Below, one piece after another: positions 1 through 5,699 of a DNA stretch of 5,699 nt. The stretch's first letter is position 1; every line of letters starts with the position of its first letter. The stretch spans positions 1 through 5,699 of the forward strand of contig JANYDR010000074.1 in NCBI GenBank assembly GCA_025363495.1. Direction: 5' to 3'. Origin of the DNA: Cyclobacteriaceae bacterium (lineage in GTDB: Bacteria; Bacteroidota; Bacteroidia; Cytophagales; Cyclobacteriaceae). Below the pieces are notes generated by a model. That model was not told where the DNA came from. It worked only from the letters and a program-made list of their open reading frames with translations, and made no database searches. A program made the position numbers and the translations under genes.

Positions 1-1035
1 CCCATTGCTCAAACCCTGCCATCTGCAACCGTATTTATCACGATAACTAATCCAGGTAGCTGGACTTTTAACTGGGACTTTGGTGATGGCGGTATATCAA
101 CAAGTTCTCTGGCAAGCTTTCAGCATACTTATAAAACCTACGGTACCTACATAATCAGGCTGACCGTTACAAATACGCAATGCTCTGAAACCCAGACGCA
201 GACAATTACAATAAAGGCCATTCCGCCAATAGTGAATTTCAGTTATGATCCGGCCTCCGGCTGCGTGCCATTAACGGTAAAGTTTACAAATCTTTCAAGG
301 TTTGCTGAACCTGACACGTATATCTGGCTATTCGGAGATGGTCAGGCAACTTCAAGAGCTATCGATCCGACCTATACTTATTTTGAGCCAGGAAAATATA
401 CCGTAAGCTTGTCAGCATCCAACATTACCGGACAGGTTGTGACAGAGACAAAGCTGTTGATAATTGAAGCGTTTGCCAAACCGTCGGCGCAATTTGAAAC
501 GAAGCCAAAACTACTTTACATACCGGGAGGAATTTTATATACAAAGAACAATAGCTTCGGAGCCAGTAACTTTTTGTGGAGTTTCGGTGATGGAGGAACA
601 TCTGATTTATTTGAGCCTCAGCACATCTATCAGACCGAAGGGATTTATAATATTTCACTTATCGCCATCAGCTCAAATAATTGTACTGATACTGTTGCCA
701 ATAAAGCAGCAGTGATTGTGCAACAGGGTGGTCAATTGCTTGTTCCAAATGCATTTTCACCAAACTTGTCAGGATCAGGTTCTGGCGGGGGAGGTTCAAG
801 TGATGGTAAGAACGATGTATTTCTACCCATCATGCGTGGAGTGACGCAGTTTGAAATGCTTGTATTTAATCGCTGGGGTGAGCTGCTTTTTGAAACCAGA
901 GATCAGCAGACTGGTTGGGATGGTTATTACAACGGAAAACTTTGTCCCCAGGATGTATACATCTATAAGGTGGTTGCTCAATATGAAAACGGAGAGCGTG
1001 TAATAAGAACAGGAGATATCAACTTAATCAGATGA
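1..1035 (+). CDS. PKD-repeat secreted protein with type IX secretion C-terminal domain (5' partial)
   Basis: The frame is open from base 1 to a TGA at 1033-1035, giving 344 residues. The true start lies upstream, and the first in-frame ATG-like codon is not the start. Three PKD-type beta-sandwich domains are visible by their signatures: WDFGDG at residues 25-30, WLFGDG at 109-114 and WSFGDG at 193-198. The first two are followed by the usual G-x-Y strand ending in Asn (GTYIIRLTVTN, GKYTVSLSASN), the third by GIYNISL. Residues about 241-344 match the gliding-motility-associated (CHU_C, type B) sorting domain: VPNAFSPN, DGKNDVFLP, FNRWGELLFE, GWDGYYNGK, and a terminal GDINLIR. Proteins of this type are exported through the inner membrane by Sec, then across the outer membrane by T9SS; PKD repeats usually serve as spacer or adhesive modules. 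The passenger function cannot be told, because the N-terminal part is missing. A Gly/Ser-rich insertion (residues 256-267) splits the sorting-domain loop. The gene overlaps the next by 4 nt. Confidence 0.9.
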   Translation, partial: PIAQTLPSATVFITITNPGSWTFNWDFGDGGISTSSLASFQHTYKTYGTYIIRLTVTNTQCSETQTQTITIKAIPPIVNFSYDPASGCVPLTVKFTNLSRFAEPDTYIWLFGDGQATSRAIDPTYTYFEPGKYTVSLSASNITGQVVTETKLLIIEAFAKPSAQFETKPKLLYIPGGILYTKNNSFGASNFLWSFGDGGTSDLFEPQHIYQTEGIYNISLIAISSNNCTDTVANKAAVIVQQGGQLLVPNAFSPNLSGSGSGGGGSSDGKNDVFLPIMRGVTQFEMLVFNRWGELLFETRDQQTGWDGYYNGKLCPQDVYIYKVVAQYENGERVIRTGDINLIR

Positions 1036-2048
1036 TGAGATTTTTTTACTGCATTATCGGAATTTTTTCAACGTTCTGTGTGCTGGCGCAAGATCCGGAG
1101 TTTTCCCAATACTATATGGCGCCGCTGTATTTGAACCCTGCGTTTACAGGGACGACTAATGATCATCGCTTTATTGCCAACTACCGCAATCAATGGCCAA
1201 ACGTCGCACAAGGATATGTAACGACGGCTCTTTCCTACGATTACAACCTAAACCAGTATAATAGTGGTGTCGGGTTTCTGGTCACAATGGATAAGGCCGG
1301 CACTGCTGGAATGAAATCTTCCCAGTTTAATTTTCTTTATTCTTACAAACTTAATATTTCCAATAAGTGGGTTATTTCTTCAGGGCTGAGTTTTGGATAT
1401 GCTTTTCGCACCATTGATCTCAATAAACTTATTTTTGCTGACCAGCTTCAGTTTGATTCGAAGGGGAATGTACCCAGTGATGACCCGGCTTTATTTAATC
1501 TTGGTATGGCTCACTATTTTGACTTCAATGCGGGGATGCTAGCTTATAATAAATCTTTTTGGTTTGGAATAGCCGCCAGTCACATGAATCAGCCTAATCG
1601 TTCGTTGTTAAATCAAGAAGCACCACTACCTGTAAAAACTACTATCCATGGTGGAGTACGTATTCCATTGAGCAGGGGTCCGTTCAAGAGAGCGCATCAG
1701 GCCGTTTTATCACCTTCGTTTGTGTATAAGCGACAAGGTAAGTTTGATCAGTTAGATATAGGAACCTATCTTTATTATGATCCTATTGTATTGGGAGTCT
1801 GGTATCGGGGAATCCCCATTGAGCAAGATGTTAAGAGTAATTTAAGTCAGGACGCAGTAGTTTTGGTTCTTGGATTTCAATTACCCAAAGTCGAAATTAT
1901 GTATAGTTATGATTTTACCGTTTCTGAACTTGGGCCAGTCTCGGGTGGAACACATGAAGTTGCTTTGAAATATAAGCTGGCGATCCAGACGAACTCTCAT
2001 GCTAAGAAGAGGGAGAAACTGATCCCATGCCCAACGTTTAATCATTGA
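1032..2048 (+). CDS. PorP/SprF family type IX secretion system membrane protein
   Basis: This 338-residue protein has the standard length and features of the PorP/SprF family. A hydrophobic signal peptide (residues 1-19) ends in VLA before QDPEFSQYY, which fits signal peptidase I cleavage. The family hallmark follows at residues 24-40 (FSQYYMAPLYLNPAFTG), then YRNQWP at 51-56. The rest alternates short aromatic-rich strands and turns, as expected of an outer-membrane beta-barrel, ending in EVALKYKL. Family members are T9SS-associated outer-membrane proteins. In Flavobacterium johnsoniae, SprF is needed to secrete the adhesin SprB, and SprF-like genes often lie directly downstream of cargo genes with type B sorting domains. 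Here the gene starts inside the stop of just such a cargo gene (ATGA, 1032-1035), so a cognate-partner role is a strong inference. A second ATG at 1035 could also be the start. Cys16 is not in a proper lipobox, so a lipoprotein is unlikely. Confidence 0.92.
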   Translation: MMRFFYCIIGIFSTFCVLAQDPEFSQYYMAPLYLNPAFTGTTNDHRFIANYRNQWPNVAQGYVTTALSYDYNLNQYNSGVGFLVTMDKAGTAGMKSSQFNFLYSYKLNISNKWVISSGLSFGYAFRTIDLNKLIFADQLQFDSKGNVPSDDPALFNLGMAHYFDFNAGMLAYNKSFWFGIAASHMNQPNRSLLNQEAPLPVKTTIHGGVRIPLSRGPFKRAHQAVLSPSFVYKRQGKFDQLDIGTYLYYDPIVLGVWYRGIPIEQDVKSNLSQDAVVLVLGFQLPKVEIMYSYDFTVSELGPVSGGTHEVALKYKLAIQTNSHAKKREKLIPCPTFNH

Positions 2049-2068
2049 TGATCATAGGGTCGATAGAA

Positions 2069-2090
2069 TCAGCTTCGCTGAATTTTATTT
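2069..2090 (+). terminator. Possible intrinsic terminator after the PorP/SprF-like gene
   Basis: TCAGC-TTC-GCTGA forms a perfect 5-bp stem with a 3-nt loop (2069-2081). It is followed within two bases by the T-rich run TTTTATTT (2083-2090). It lies 20 nt after the porP/sprF-like stop, where the cargo/partner transcript should end. The stem is short, so strength is uncertain. The T-run also overlaps the edge of the first inverted-repeat unit. Confidence 0.45.
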
Positions 2091-2194
2091 CACCACGAAG
2101 TCACGGAGCTCACAGAGCTTTTACTTTCGAGTCCTTTGGCTAAATATTTTTGATGAAAAGGCCATGGGCATTCTCTGTGACTGCGTGGCGATTT
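2087..2194. repeat. Inverted-repeat unit 1 of CACAGAG-type intergenic repeats
   Basis: The left arm (2087-2117) reads TCACCACGAAGTCACGGAG and then CTCACAGAG. The right arm (2171-2194) is its inverted counterpart: TTCTCTGTGACTGCGTGGCG and ATTT. When the right arm is reverse-complemented, about 17 of 22 aligned bases match the left arm. The arms flank about 53 nt of AT-rich DNA with no recognisable gene (2118-2170). The RNA or single strand could fold into a long imperfect hairpin. The same repeat family forms the second unit immediately downstream. Function is unknown. Confidence 0.75.
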
Positions 2195-2195
2195 C

Positions 2196-2352
2196 ATTTC
2201 AAACATAGGAGGCACAGAGGGGACAGAGAAATAGATATAGATTTCACAAAGCGCTTCAGACATAGAAGAAATATTTTCGTTAGCTGGAATTCTCAGTATT
2301 GCCGTATCTGCTGACATTATTCTCCGTGCGCTCTGTGACTCTGTGGTGATTT
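2196..2352. repeat. Inverted-repeat unit 2 of CACAGAG-type intergenic repeats
   Basis: The left arm (about 2196-2230) contains GAGGCACAGAGGGGACAGAG followed by AA. The right arm (about 2319-2352) contains TTCTCCGTGCGCTCTGTGAC and TCTGTGGTGATTT. After reverse complementing, about 18 of 22 bases in the arm cores match. The arms enclose about 88 nt (2231-2318), which includes the 8-bp palindrome AAGCGCTT at 2249-2256. The left arm abuts the right arm of unit 1 almost directly, so the four copies alternate in orientation: +, -, +, -. Reading the minus strand, the right arm ends just before an ATG (2317-2315). The 75-codon frame it opens consists partly of repeat sequence and is not accepted as a gene. 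Confidence 0.75.
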
Positions 2353-2359
2353 GTATTTA

Positions 2360-2373
2360 GCGCATCCATGCGC
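2360..2373. repeat. Short perfect hairpin upstream of the cca-like promoter
   Basis: GCGCATCCATGCGC is a 14-nt perfect inverted repeat, with 6-bp arms and 2 central bases (or a 5-bp stem with a 4-nt loop). It sits just outside the second repeat unit and about 45 nt upstream of the predicted -7 box. No T-run follows, so it is a poor intrinsic terminator. It could be a protein-binding palindrome or chance. Confidence 0.35.
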
Positions 2374-2396
2374 CGAGACTTATATCTAAAGCTTTC

Positions 2397-2427
2397 TTTA
2401 CCACTCTCCAATAAACCTTTACCTTTG
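2397..2427 (+). promoter_or_regulatory. Predicted Bacteroidota-type promoter for the cca-like gene
   Basis: TACCTTTG at 2420-2427 is an exact fit to the Bacteroidota -7 consensus TAnnTTTG. TTTA at 2397-2400 lies 19 nt upstream, at the normal spacing for the -33 TTTG box, but matches it only weakly. Transcription would start near 2433, leaving a leader of roughly 20 nt before the ATG at 2454. No Shine-Dalgarno sequence is seen, which is normal for this phylum. Confidence 0.45.
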
Positions 2428-2453
2428 TGCCCTTTTGGTAAAAGCCGTAATAG

Positions 2454-3866
2454 ATGAATTTTGCTAGTGATTTAGCGCTGAATCCTGTTTTTAAGACTGT
2501 TTCGCACGCTGCCCGGGAATCTGGTTCCGAGGCTTACGTGGTAGGCGGCTTTGTGCGCGATCTTATATTAAAAAGACCCAATAAGGATATTGACTTTGTC
2601 TGTGTCGGCAACGGAATTGAATGGGCTCAAAAAGTAGGAGAGCTTTTGGGAGGCCTTCAGGTAACAGTTTTCAAAAACTTTGGAACGGCCATGATCCGTC
2701 ATGGTGAATACGAGCTGGAATTTGTTGGCGCACGTAAAGAATCCTACCGTCAGGATTCTCGTAAGCCTATAGTCGAAGATGGCACCCTGGAAGAAGACCA
2801 GAAGAGGAGAGACTTCACCATTAATGCCCTTGCCATTAGTCTTAATGAAAATAATTATGGGGAACTGATTGATCCTTTCGGAGGAATAGAACATATCACA
2901 CAAAAGATGATCAAGACGCCTCTTGATCCGTTAATTACTTTTTCTGATGATCCGTTGCGAATGATGCGGGCTATTCGATTTGCGTCTCAATTGAATTTTG
3001 ATATTGAGCCTGACACCTTTCAGTCGATCATCGACAACCAGGACAGGTTGAAAATTGTATCCATGGAAAGGATTATCGAGGAGACTAATAAAATAATTTT
3101 ATCACCCACACCTTCTTACGGTTTTAAGTTGCTTTTTCATAGCGGACTTTTAAAACACTTTTTTCCTGAAATGGTGGCTTTGCAAGGAGTGGAGTATGTT
3201 GACAACAAGGCTCATAAAGATAATTTTTATCACACGCTGCAAGTGCTTGATAATGTTTCAAAAGTATCGGATGACTTATGGCTGCGTTGGGCTGCAATTC
3301 TCCACGATATTGCCAAGCCACTGACAAAGCGATTTGAACCCGGGCACGGATTCACGTTTCATGGACACGAGGACAAAGGAGCCCGGATGGTTCCTGGAAT
3401 TTTCAAGAGATTTAAATTGCCATTGAACGAGAAAATGGATTTTGTTCAAAAGCTTGTAAGACTTCATCTTCGACCTATTGTATTGGCATACGATGTTACT
3501 GACTCTGCCGTTCGTCGGTTGCTATTTGAAGCAGGAGAAGATACTGAAGCGCTGATGAAGCTTTGTCGGGCTGACATTACCTCAAAAAATTCTGAGAAGG
3601 TTAAAAAATACTTAAAGAATTTCGAAAGGGTAGAAGAGAAAATGCTGGAAGTGGAGCAAAAGGACCATATCAGAAATTTTCAACCTCCCATTACCGGTGA
3701 CGAAATCATAAGGATGCTTAACTTGCCACCGGGCCGAATTATTGGAGAGATAAAAGAACAAATCAAAGAAGCTATACTCGAAGGTGAAATCAAAAATGAC
3801 CGGGAAGAAGCCCTTACCTTACTAACTGAAATAGCACGAAAAAAAGGAATCTTAAAACTGAATTAA
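2454..3866 (+). CDS. CCA tRNA nucleotidyltransferase / poly(A) polymerase family protein with HD domain
   Basis: This 470-residue class II nucleotidyltransferase would add CCA (or its A) to tRNA 3' ends in the cytoplasm. The head domain has GGFVRD at residues 31-36 and the metal-binding DID (D45, D47). The bacterial class II motifs follow: RRDFTINALA at 118-127 (motif B region), DPFGG at 140-144, DDPLRMMRAIRFASQL at 165-180 (the EDxxR-like nucleotide-recognition motif D) and ERIIEE at 205-210 (motif E). An HD phosphohydrolase-type domain follows, with H260, H284-D285 and HGHED near 303-307. The C-terminal end (GDEIIRMLNLPPGRIIGEI, 415-433) is the usual tail of bacterial HD-containing CCA enzymes. 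The start is well placed: an in-frame TAG lies directly before the ATG, and the short leader helix before GGFVRD is typical. Whether it adds CCA, only A, or poly(A) cannot be read reliably from sequence. It is followed 11 nt later by the TPR gene. Confidence 0.9.
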   Translation: MNFASDLALNPVFKTVSHAARESGSEAYVVGGFVRDLILKRPNKDIDFVCVGNGIEWAQKVGELLGGLQVTVFKNFGTAMIRHGEYELEFVGARKESYRQDSRKPIVEDGTLEEDQKRRDFTINALAISLNENNYGELIDPFGGIEHITQKMIKTPLDPLITFSDDPLRMMRAIRFASQLNFDIEPDTFQSIIDNQDRLKIVSMERIIEETNKIILSPTPSYGFKLLFHSGLLKHFFPEMVALQGVEYVDNKAHKDNFYHTLQVLDNVSKVSDDLWLRWAAILHDIAKPLTKRFEPGHGFTFHGHEDKGARMVPGIFKRFKLPLNEKMDFVQKLVRLHLRPIVLAYDVTDSAVRRLLFEAGEDTEALMKLCRADITSKNSEKVKKYLKNFERVEEKMLEVEQKDHIRNFQPPITGDEIIRMLNLPPGRIIGEIKEQIKEAILEGEIKNDREEALTLLTEIARKKGILKLN

Positions 3867-3877
3867 AACCCTGACGA

Positions 3878-4636
3878 ATGAAAAAAATTATTATTCTCAA
3901 TTTATTTATCCTCATCGGCGCATCGGTGGTAGTCGCTCAGAAACAGAAAACAACAACTCAGCCGCAGCCGGTACAACAGCAGCCACAAACCTCAGCTAAA
4001 ACTGAGCAACCTGCGATCAATCCTTTGGCAGTGCACTTTGCAAGGAAGCATTCGATAGCAACTCGCTGGGCTGATCCCGATGTCGCAAAAGATGCGTTAT
4101 ATGATTTGATCGTGGAATATCCTGACAGTGATTCACTCATATTCGCATTGGCTTTATCGTACTATGAGACTAATAAGTTTGCCCCGACGGTGTTAATAGG
4201 TCAGGACCTGTTGCAACGTTCTCCAAAGAATACCCAGCTTCTTGAATTAGTGGCAGAAGGTTTTCAGGGATTAAATATTCCGGACCGTGCCCTTCAGAAC
4301 TATGAAAGTCTTTACCTCATTACCAGCAACAGTTCGACATTATATAAAATGACATTTCTTCAGTTTGGGCTAAAACGATATCCGGAATGCATTACAAATG
4401 CTGACATTCTTCTTGGTAAACCCGATGCAGAGACCATCAAAGTAGTATTCAACGATGCGGCGGGTAAAGAAAAAGAATATCCTATGAAGGTTGCTCTCCT
4501 CAACTTAAAGGGTATGGTGTACAGAGATCAGGAGGATAAGGTTAACGCTAAGAAATTCTTTGATCAGGCCCTTGCTGTTGCCCCTGATTTTCTTCCAGCA
4601 AAGGAAAACCTGGCAAACCTGGCGAAATTGAAGTGA
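3878..4636 (+). CDS. Exported TPR-repeat protein
   Basis: This 252-residue protein has a clear signal peptide (residues 1-20, MKK followed by a hydrophobic core, ending VVA before Q). A Gln/Pro/Thr-rich low-complexity linker follows (about 22-46), probably a flexible tether. The remainder is helical with tetratricopeptide-like spacing: about 85-115, 119-152 and 203-237, the last (ALLNLKGMVYRDQEDKVNAK, then FFDQALAVAPD) being the best TPR. It is likely periplasmic and acts as a protein-protein scaffold. No catalytic residues are visible and no partner can be named. It starts 11 nt after the cca-like stop with no promoter visible between them, so it is probably co-transcribed. Its TGA is in the same reading frame as the sigma-factor gene that follows, with no further stop in between. 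Confidence 0.85.
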   Translation: MKKIIILNLFILIGASVVVAQKQKTTTQPQPVQQQPQTSAKTEQPAINPLAVHFARKHSIATRWADPDVAKDALYDLIVEYPDSDSLIFALALSYYETNKFAPTVLIGQDLLQRSPKNTQLLELVAEGFQGLNIPDRALQNYESLYLITSNSSTLYKMTFLQFGLKRYPECITNADILLGKPDAETIKVVFNDAAGKEKEYPMKVALLNLKGMVYRDQEDKVNAKKFFDQALAVAPDFLPAKENLANLAKLK

Positions 4637-4678
4637 TGCAACCTTCCGCGATGTGAGCGGTCTTTAGCAATCGAGACT

Positions 4679-5230
4679 ATGAGTTTGGAGGCTGGAACTG
4701 TGCATATTCATGCGGAAATCATCGAAAGATGCCGTCAGGGTGACCGCGATGCACACTACCAACTGTACAAACTTTATTCAAGAAGTATGTATAACGTCGG
4801 ATACCGGATTGTCAATAATGATGCAGAAGCTGAGGATGTACTTCAGGAAGCATTTATCAGTGCTTTTAAGAGCCTTCATTATTACCGTGGAGATGCCACG
4901 TTTGGCTCTTGGCTGAAGCGTATTGTTGTCAATAAGGCAATTAATGTTTTGAAGACAAGGAGAACCGAGCGTTTTCCGGACGATGAAAAATTTGATGTAG
5001 GGGAAGAAGTTGTTTCTGAAGAGGAATTTCAGTTCTCCGTTGAGCAGGTAAGAAAGGCGATGGAAATTCTACCAGATGGTTATCGGTCCGTACTTTCATT
5101 GTACTTACTGGAAGGATACGATCACGGTGAAATTGCCGAAATCCTGGGTATTTCAGAATCGACTTCGAAGTCGCAATTTAACAGATCTAAAAAGAAGCTC
5201 CGGGAAATCCTGGAAGAAGGTAAGCTATGA
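4679..5230 (+). CDS. ECF-type RNA polymerase sigma factor (sigma-70 family)
   Basis: This 183-residue protein has the two-domain structure of ECF sigma factors, which direct RNA polymerase to stress- or envelope-response promoters. Region 2 spans about residues 24-92: AHYQLYKLYSRSMYNVGYRI, then DAEAEDVLQEAFISAFKSL (the core-binding helix with the -10 recognition segment) and GDATFGSWLKRIVVNKAINV. An acidic linker (about 98-120) follows. Region 4 is at about 121-178: ILPDGYRSVLSLYLLEGYDH, then GEIAEILGISESTSKSQFNR, the helix-turn-helix for -35 binding. The length is normal for the family. The ATG at 4679 is the only sensible start; no Shine-Dalgarno is present. The stop overlaps the next gene's start (ATGA, 5227-5230), the usual sigma/anti-sigma arrangement. 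The stimulus and regulon are not deducible here. Confidence 0.93.
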   Translation: MSLEAGTVHIHAEIIERCRQGDRDAHYQLYKLYSRSMYNVGYRIVNNDAEAEDVLQEAFISAFKSLHYYRGDATFGSWLKRIVVNKAINVLKTRRTERFPDDEKFDVGEEVVSEEEFQFSVEQVRKAMEILPDGYRSVLSLYLLEGYDHGEIAEILGISESTSKSQFNRSKKKLREILEEGKL

Positions 5231-5699
5231 AGAAAGATATGTTTGAAAAATTTGTTACTGACCACCGTGATCAGTTTGATGATAAAACTCCATCGTCGGG
5301 AACCTGGACTAAGATATCGGATGCTCTTTTTGGAAGCAGAACTGTTTCGCTTTGGGATTCTGCGTCGCTCTGGCGTTCAGCTGCGATTGTGCTTCTCGGA
5401 TTTTCAGCATATTTGTTTTTCACCCGGCCTCATTCTATGATCTCTCCAAGGTCGACTGCGATGCAGCAGGACTTTAGAGATATAGAATCGTTTTACTCAG
5501 CACAGATTTCTGAGAAAGTTGCTTTGATCTCAACAGATGATCTCTTTGCGGATGATTCATTTACACAAGACATTCAAAAACTTGAAGCGATGTACACCGT
5601 GTTGGTAGAAGAAATGAAAAAACATCCCTCCGAAAAGGTGAAAGATGCACTTGTTTTAAATATGCTGGTGCGAATTGATTTATTGAATCAACAGATTCA
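5227..5699 (+). CDS. Probable anti-sigma factor, single-pass membrane protein (3' partial)
   Basis: The frame runs from ATG 5227 to the window end with no stop: 157 complete codons plus 2 nt. It begins MKKDMFEKFVTDHRDQFDD, followed by a short cytoplasmic part with a conserved-looking Trp (TWTKISDAL, 26-34). One hydrophobic segment at about 49-66 (WRSAAIVLLGFSAYLFF) is a likely transmembrane helix. The following part would be periplasmic; residues about 114-157 (LEAMYTVLVEEMKKHPSEKV, then ALVLNMLVRIDLLNQQI) look like a helical hairpin of a type I recall in Bacteroidota proteins encoded next to ECF sigma factors. No zinc-binding HxxxCxxC motif is seen in the N-terminal part, so it is not a classical ZAS-type anti-sigma factor. 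Assignment rests mainly on the ATGA overlap with the sigma gene and on topology, so the role is inferred. Confidence 0.75.
   Translation, partial: MKKDMFEKFVTDHRDQFDDKTPSSGTWTKISDALFGSRTVSLWDSASLWRSAAIVLLGFSAYLFFTRPHSMISPRSTAMQQDFRDIESFYSAQISEKVALISTDDLFADDSFTQDIQKLEAMYTVLVEEMKKHPSEKVKDALVLNMLVRIDLLNQQI

Noticed and set aside
425..715. Overlapping frames on both strands inside the PKD gene
   Set aside because: They lie wholly within a well-supported coding frame with PKD and CHU_C motifs and show no domain signatures.
1032..1092. Lipoprotein signal at Cys16 of the PorP/SprF-like protein
   Set aside because: The residues before the Cys (STF) do not fit a lipobox. Cleavage after VLA fits signal peptidase I and the family pattern.
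2090..2317. 75-codon minus-strand frame in the intergenic gap
   Set aside because: Much of its coding potential comes from the CACAGAG repeat arms (Ser/Val/Pro-rich translation), and it has no recognisable domain. It is treated as a by-product of the repeats, with only a weak relic hypothesis kept as a finding.
2087..2352. CRISPR array
   Set aside because: The four repeat copies alternate in orientation, diverge from each other and have irregular spacing (about 53, 1 and 88 nt). No cas genes are present.
2568..3467. Several minus-strand frames inside the cca-like gene
   Set aside because: They are antisense to conserved nucleotidyltransferase and HD motifs and have no features of their own.
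5243..5440. 65-codon + strand frame near the end
   Set aside because: It is out of frame with the anti-sigma candidate, which starts at 5227 by ATGA overlap and stays open to the window end with a sensible membrane helix.

Overview
The window looks like an ordinary chromosomal stretch from a member of the Bacteroidota, probably a Cytophagales-like lineage. Three things support this: a PKD-repeat protein with a gliding-motility/type IX secretion (T9SS) type B C-terminal domain, a PorP/SprF-family membrane protein, and genes without Shine-Dalgarno sequences, one of them downstream of a TAnnTTTG-type promoter box. The genus-level guess is inference from protein style only. All supported genes lie on the + strand.

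Layout: (1) Positions 1-1035 hold the 3' part of a large secreted protein with three visible PKD domains and a CHU_C-type sorting domain. (2) It overlaps by 4 nt a PorP/SprF-like gene (1032-2048), so the pair reads as a T9SS cargo with its dedicated outer-membrane partner. A weak terminator hairpin follows at 2069-2090. (3) The 405-nt gap 2049-2453 holds no convincing gene. It carries two tandem inverted-repeat units built from four copies of a CACAGAG-rich repeat, a small perfect hairpin, and a plausible Bacteroidota promoter. (4) From 2454 onward four genes run in one direction: a CCA-adding-enzyme/poly(A)-polymerase-like nucleotidyltransferase with an HD domain, a periplasmic TPR protein, an ECF sigma factor, and a membrane protein that is probably its anti-sigma factor and is cut by the window end. 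Gaps are 11 nt, 42 nt and a 4-nt overlap, so they may form one transcript.

The two ATGA overlaps join functionally paired genes: cargo with secretion partner, and sigma with anti-sigma. I see no clear sign of a new defence or mobile system. The most unexplained DNA is the inverted-repeat block between the two gene clusters.
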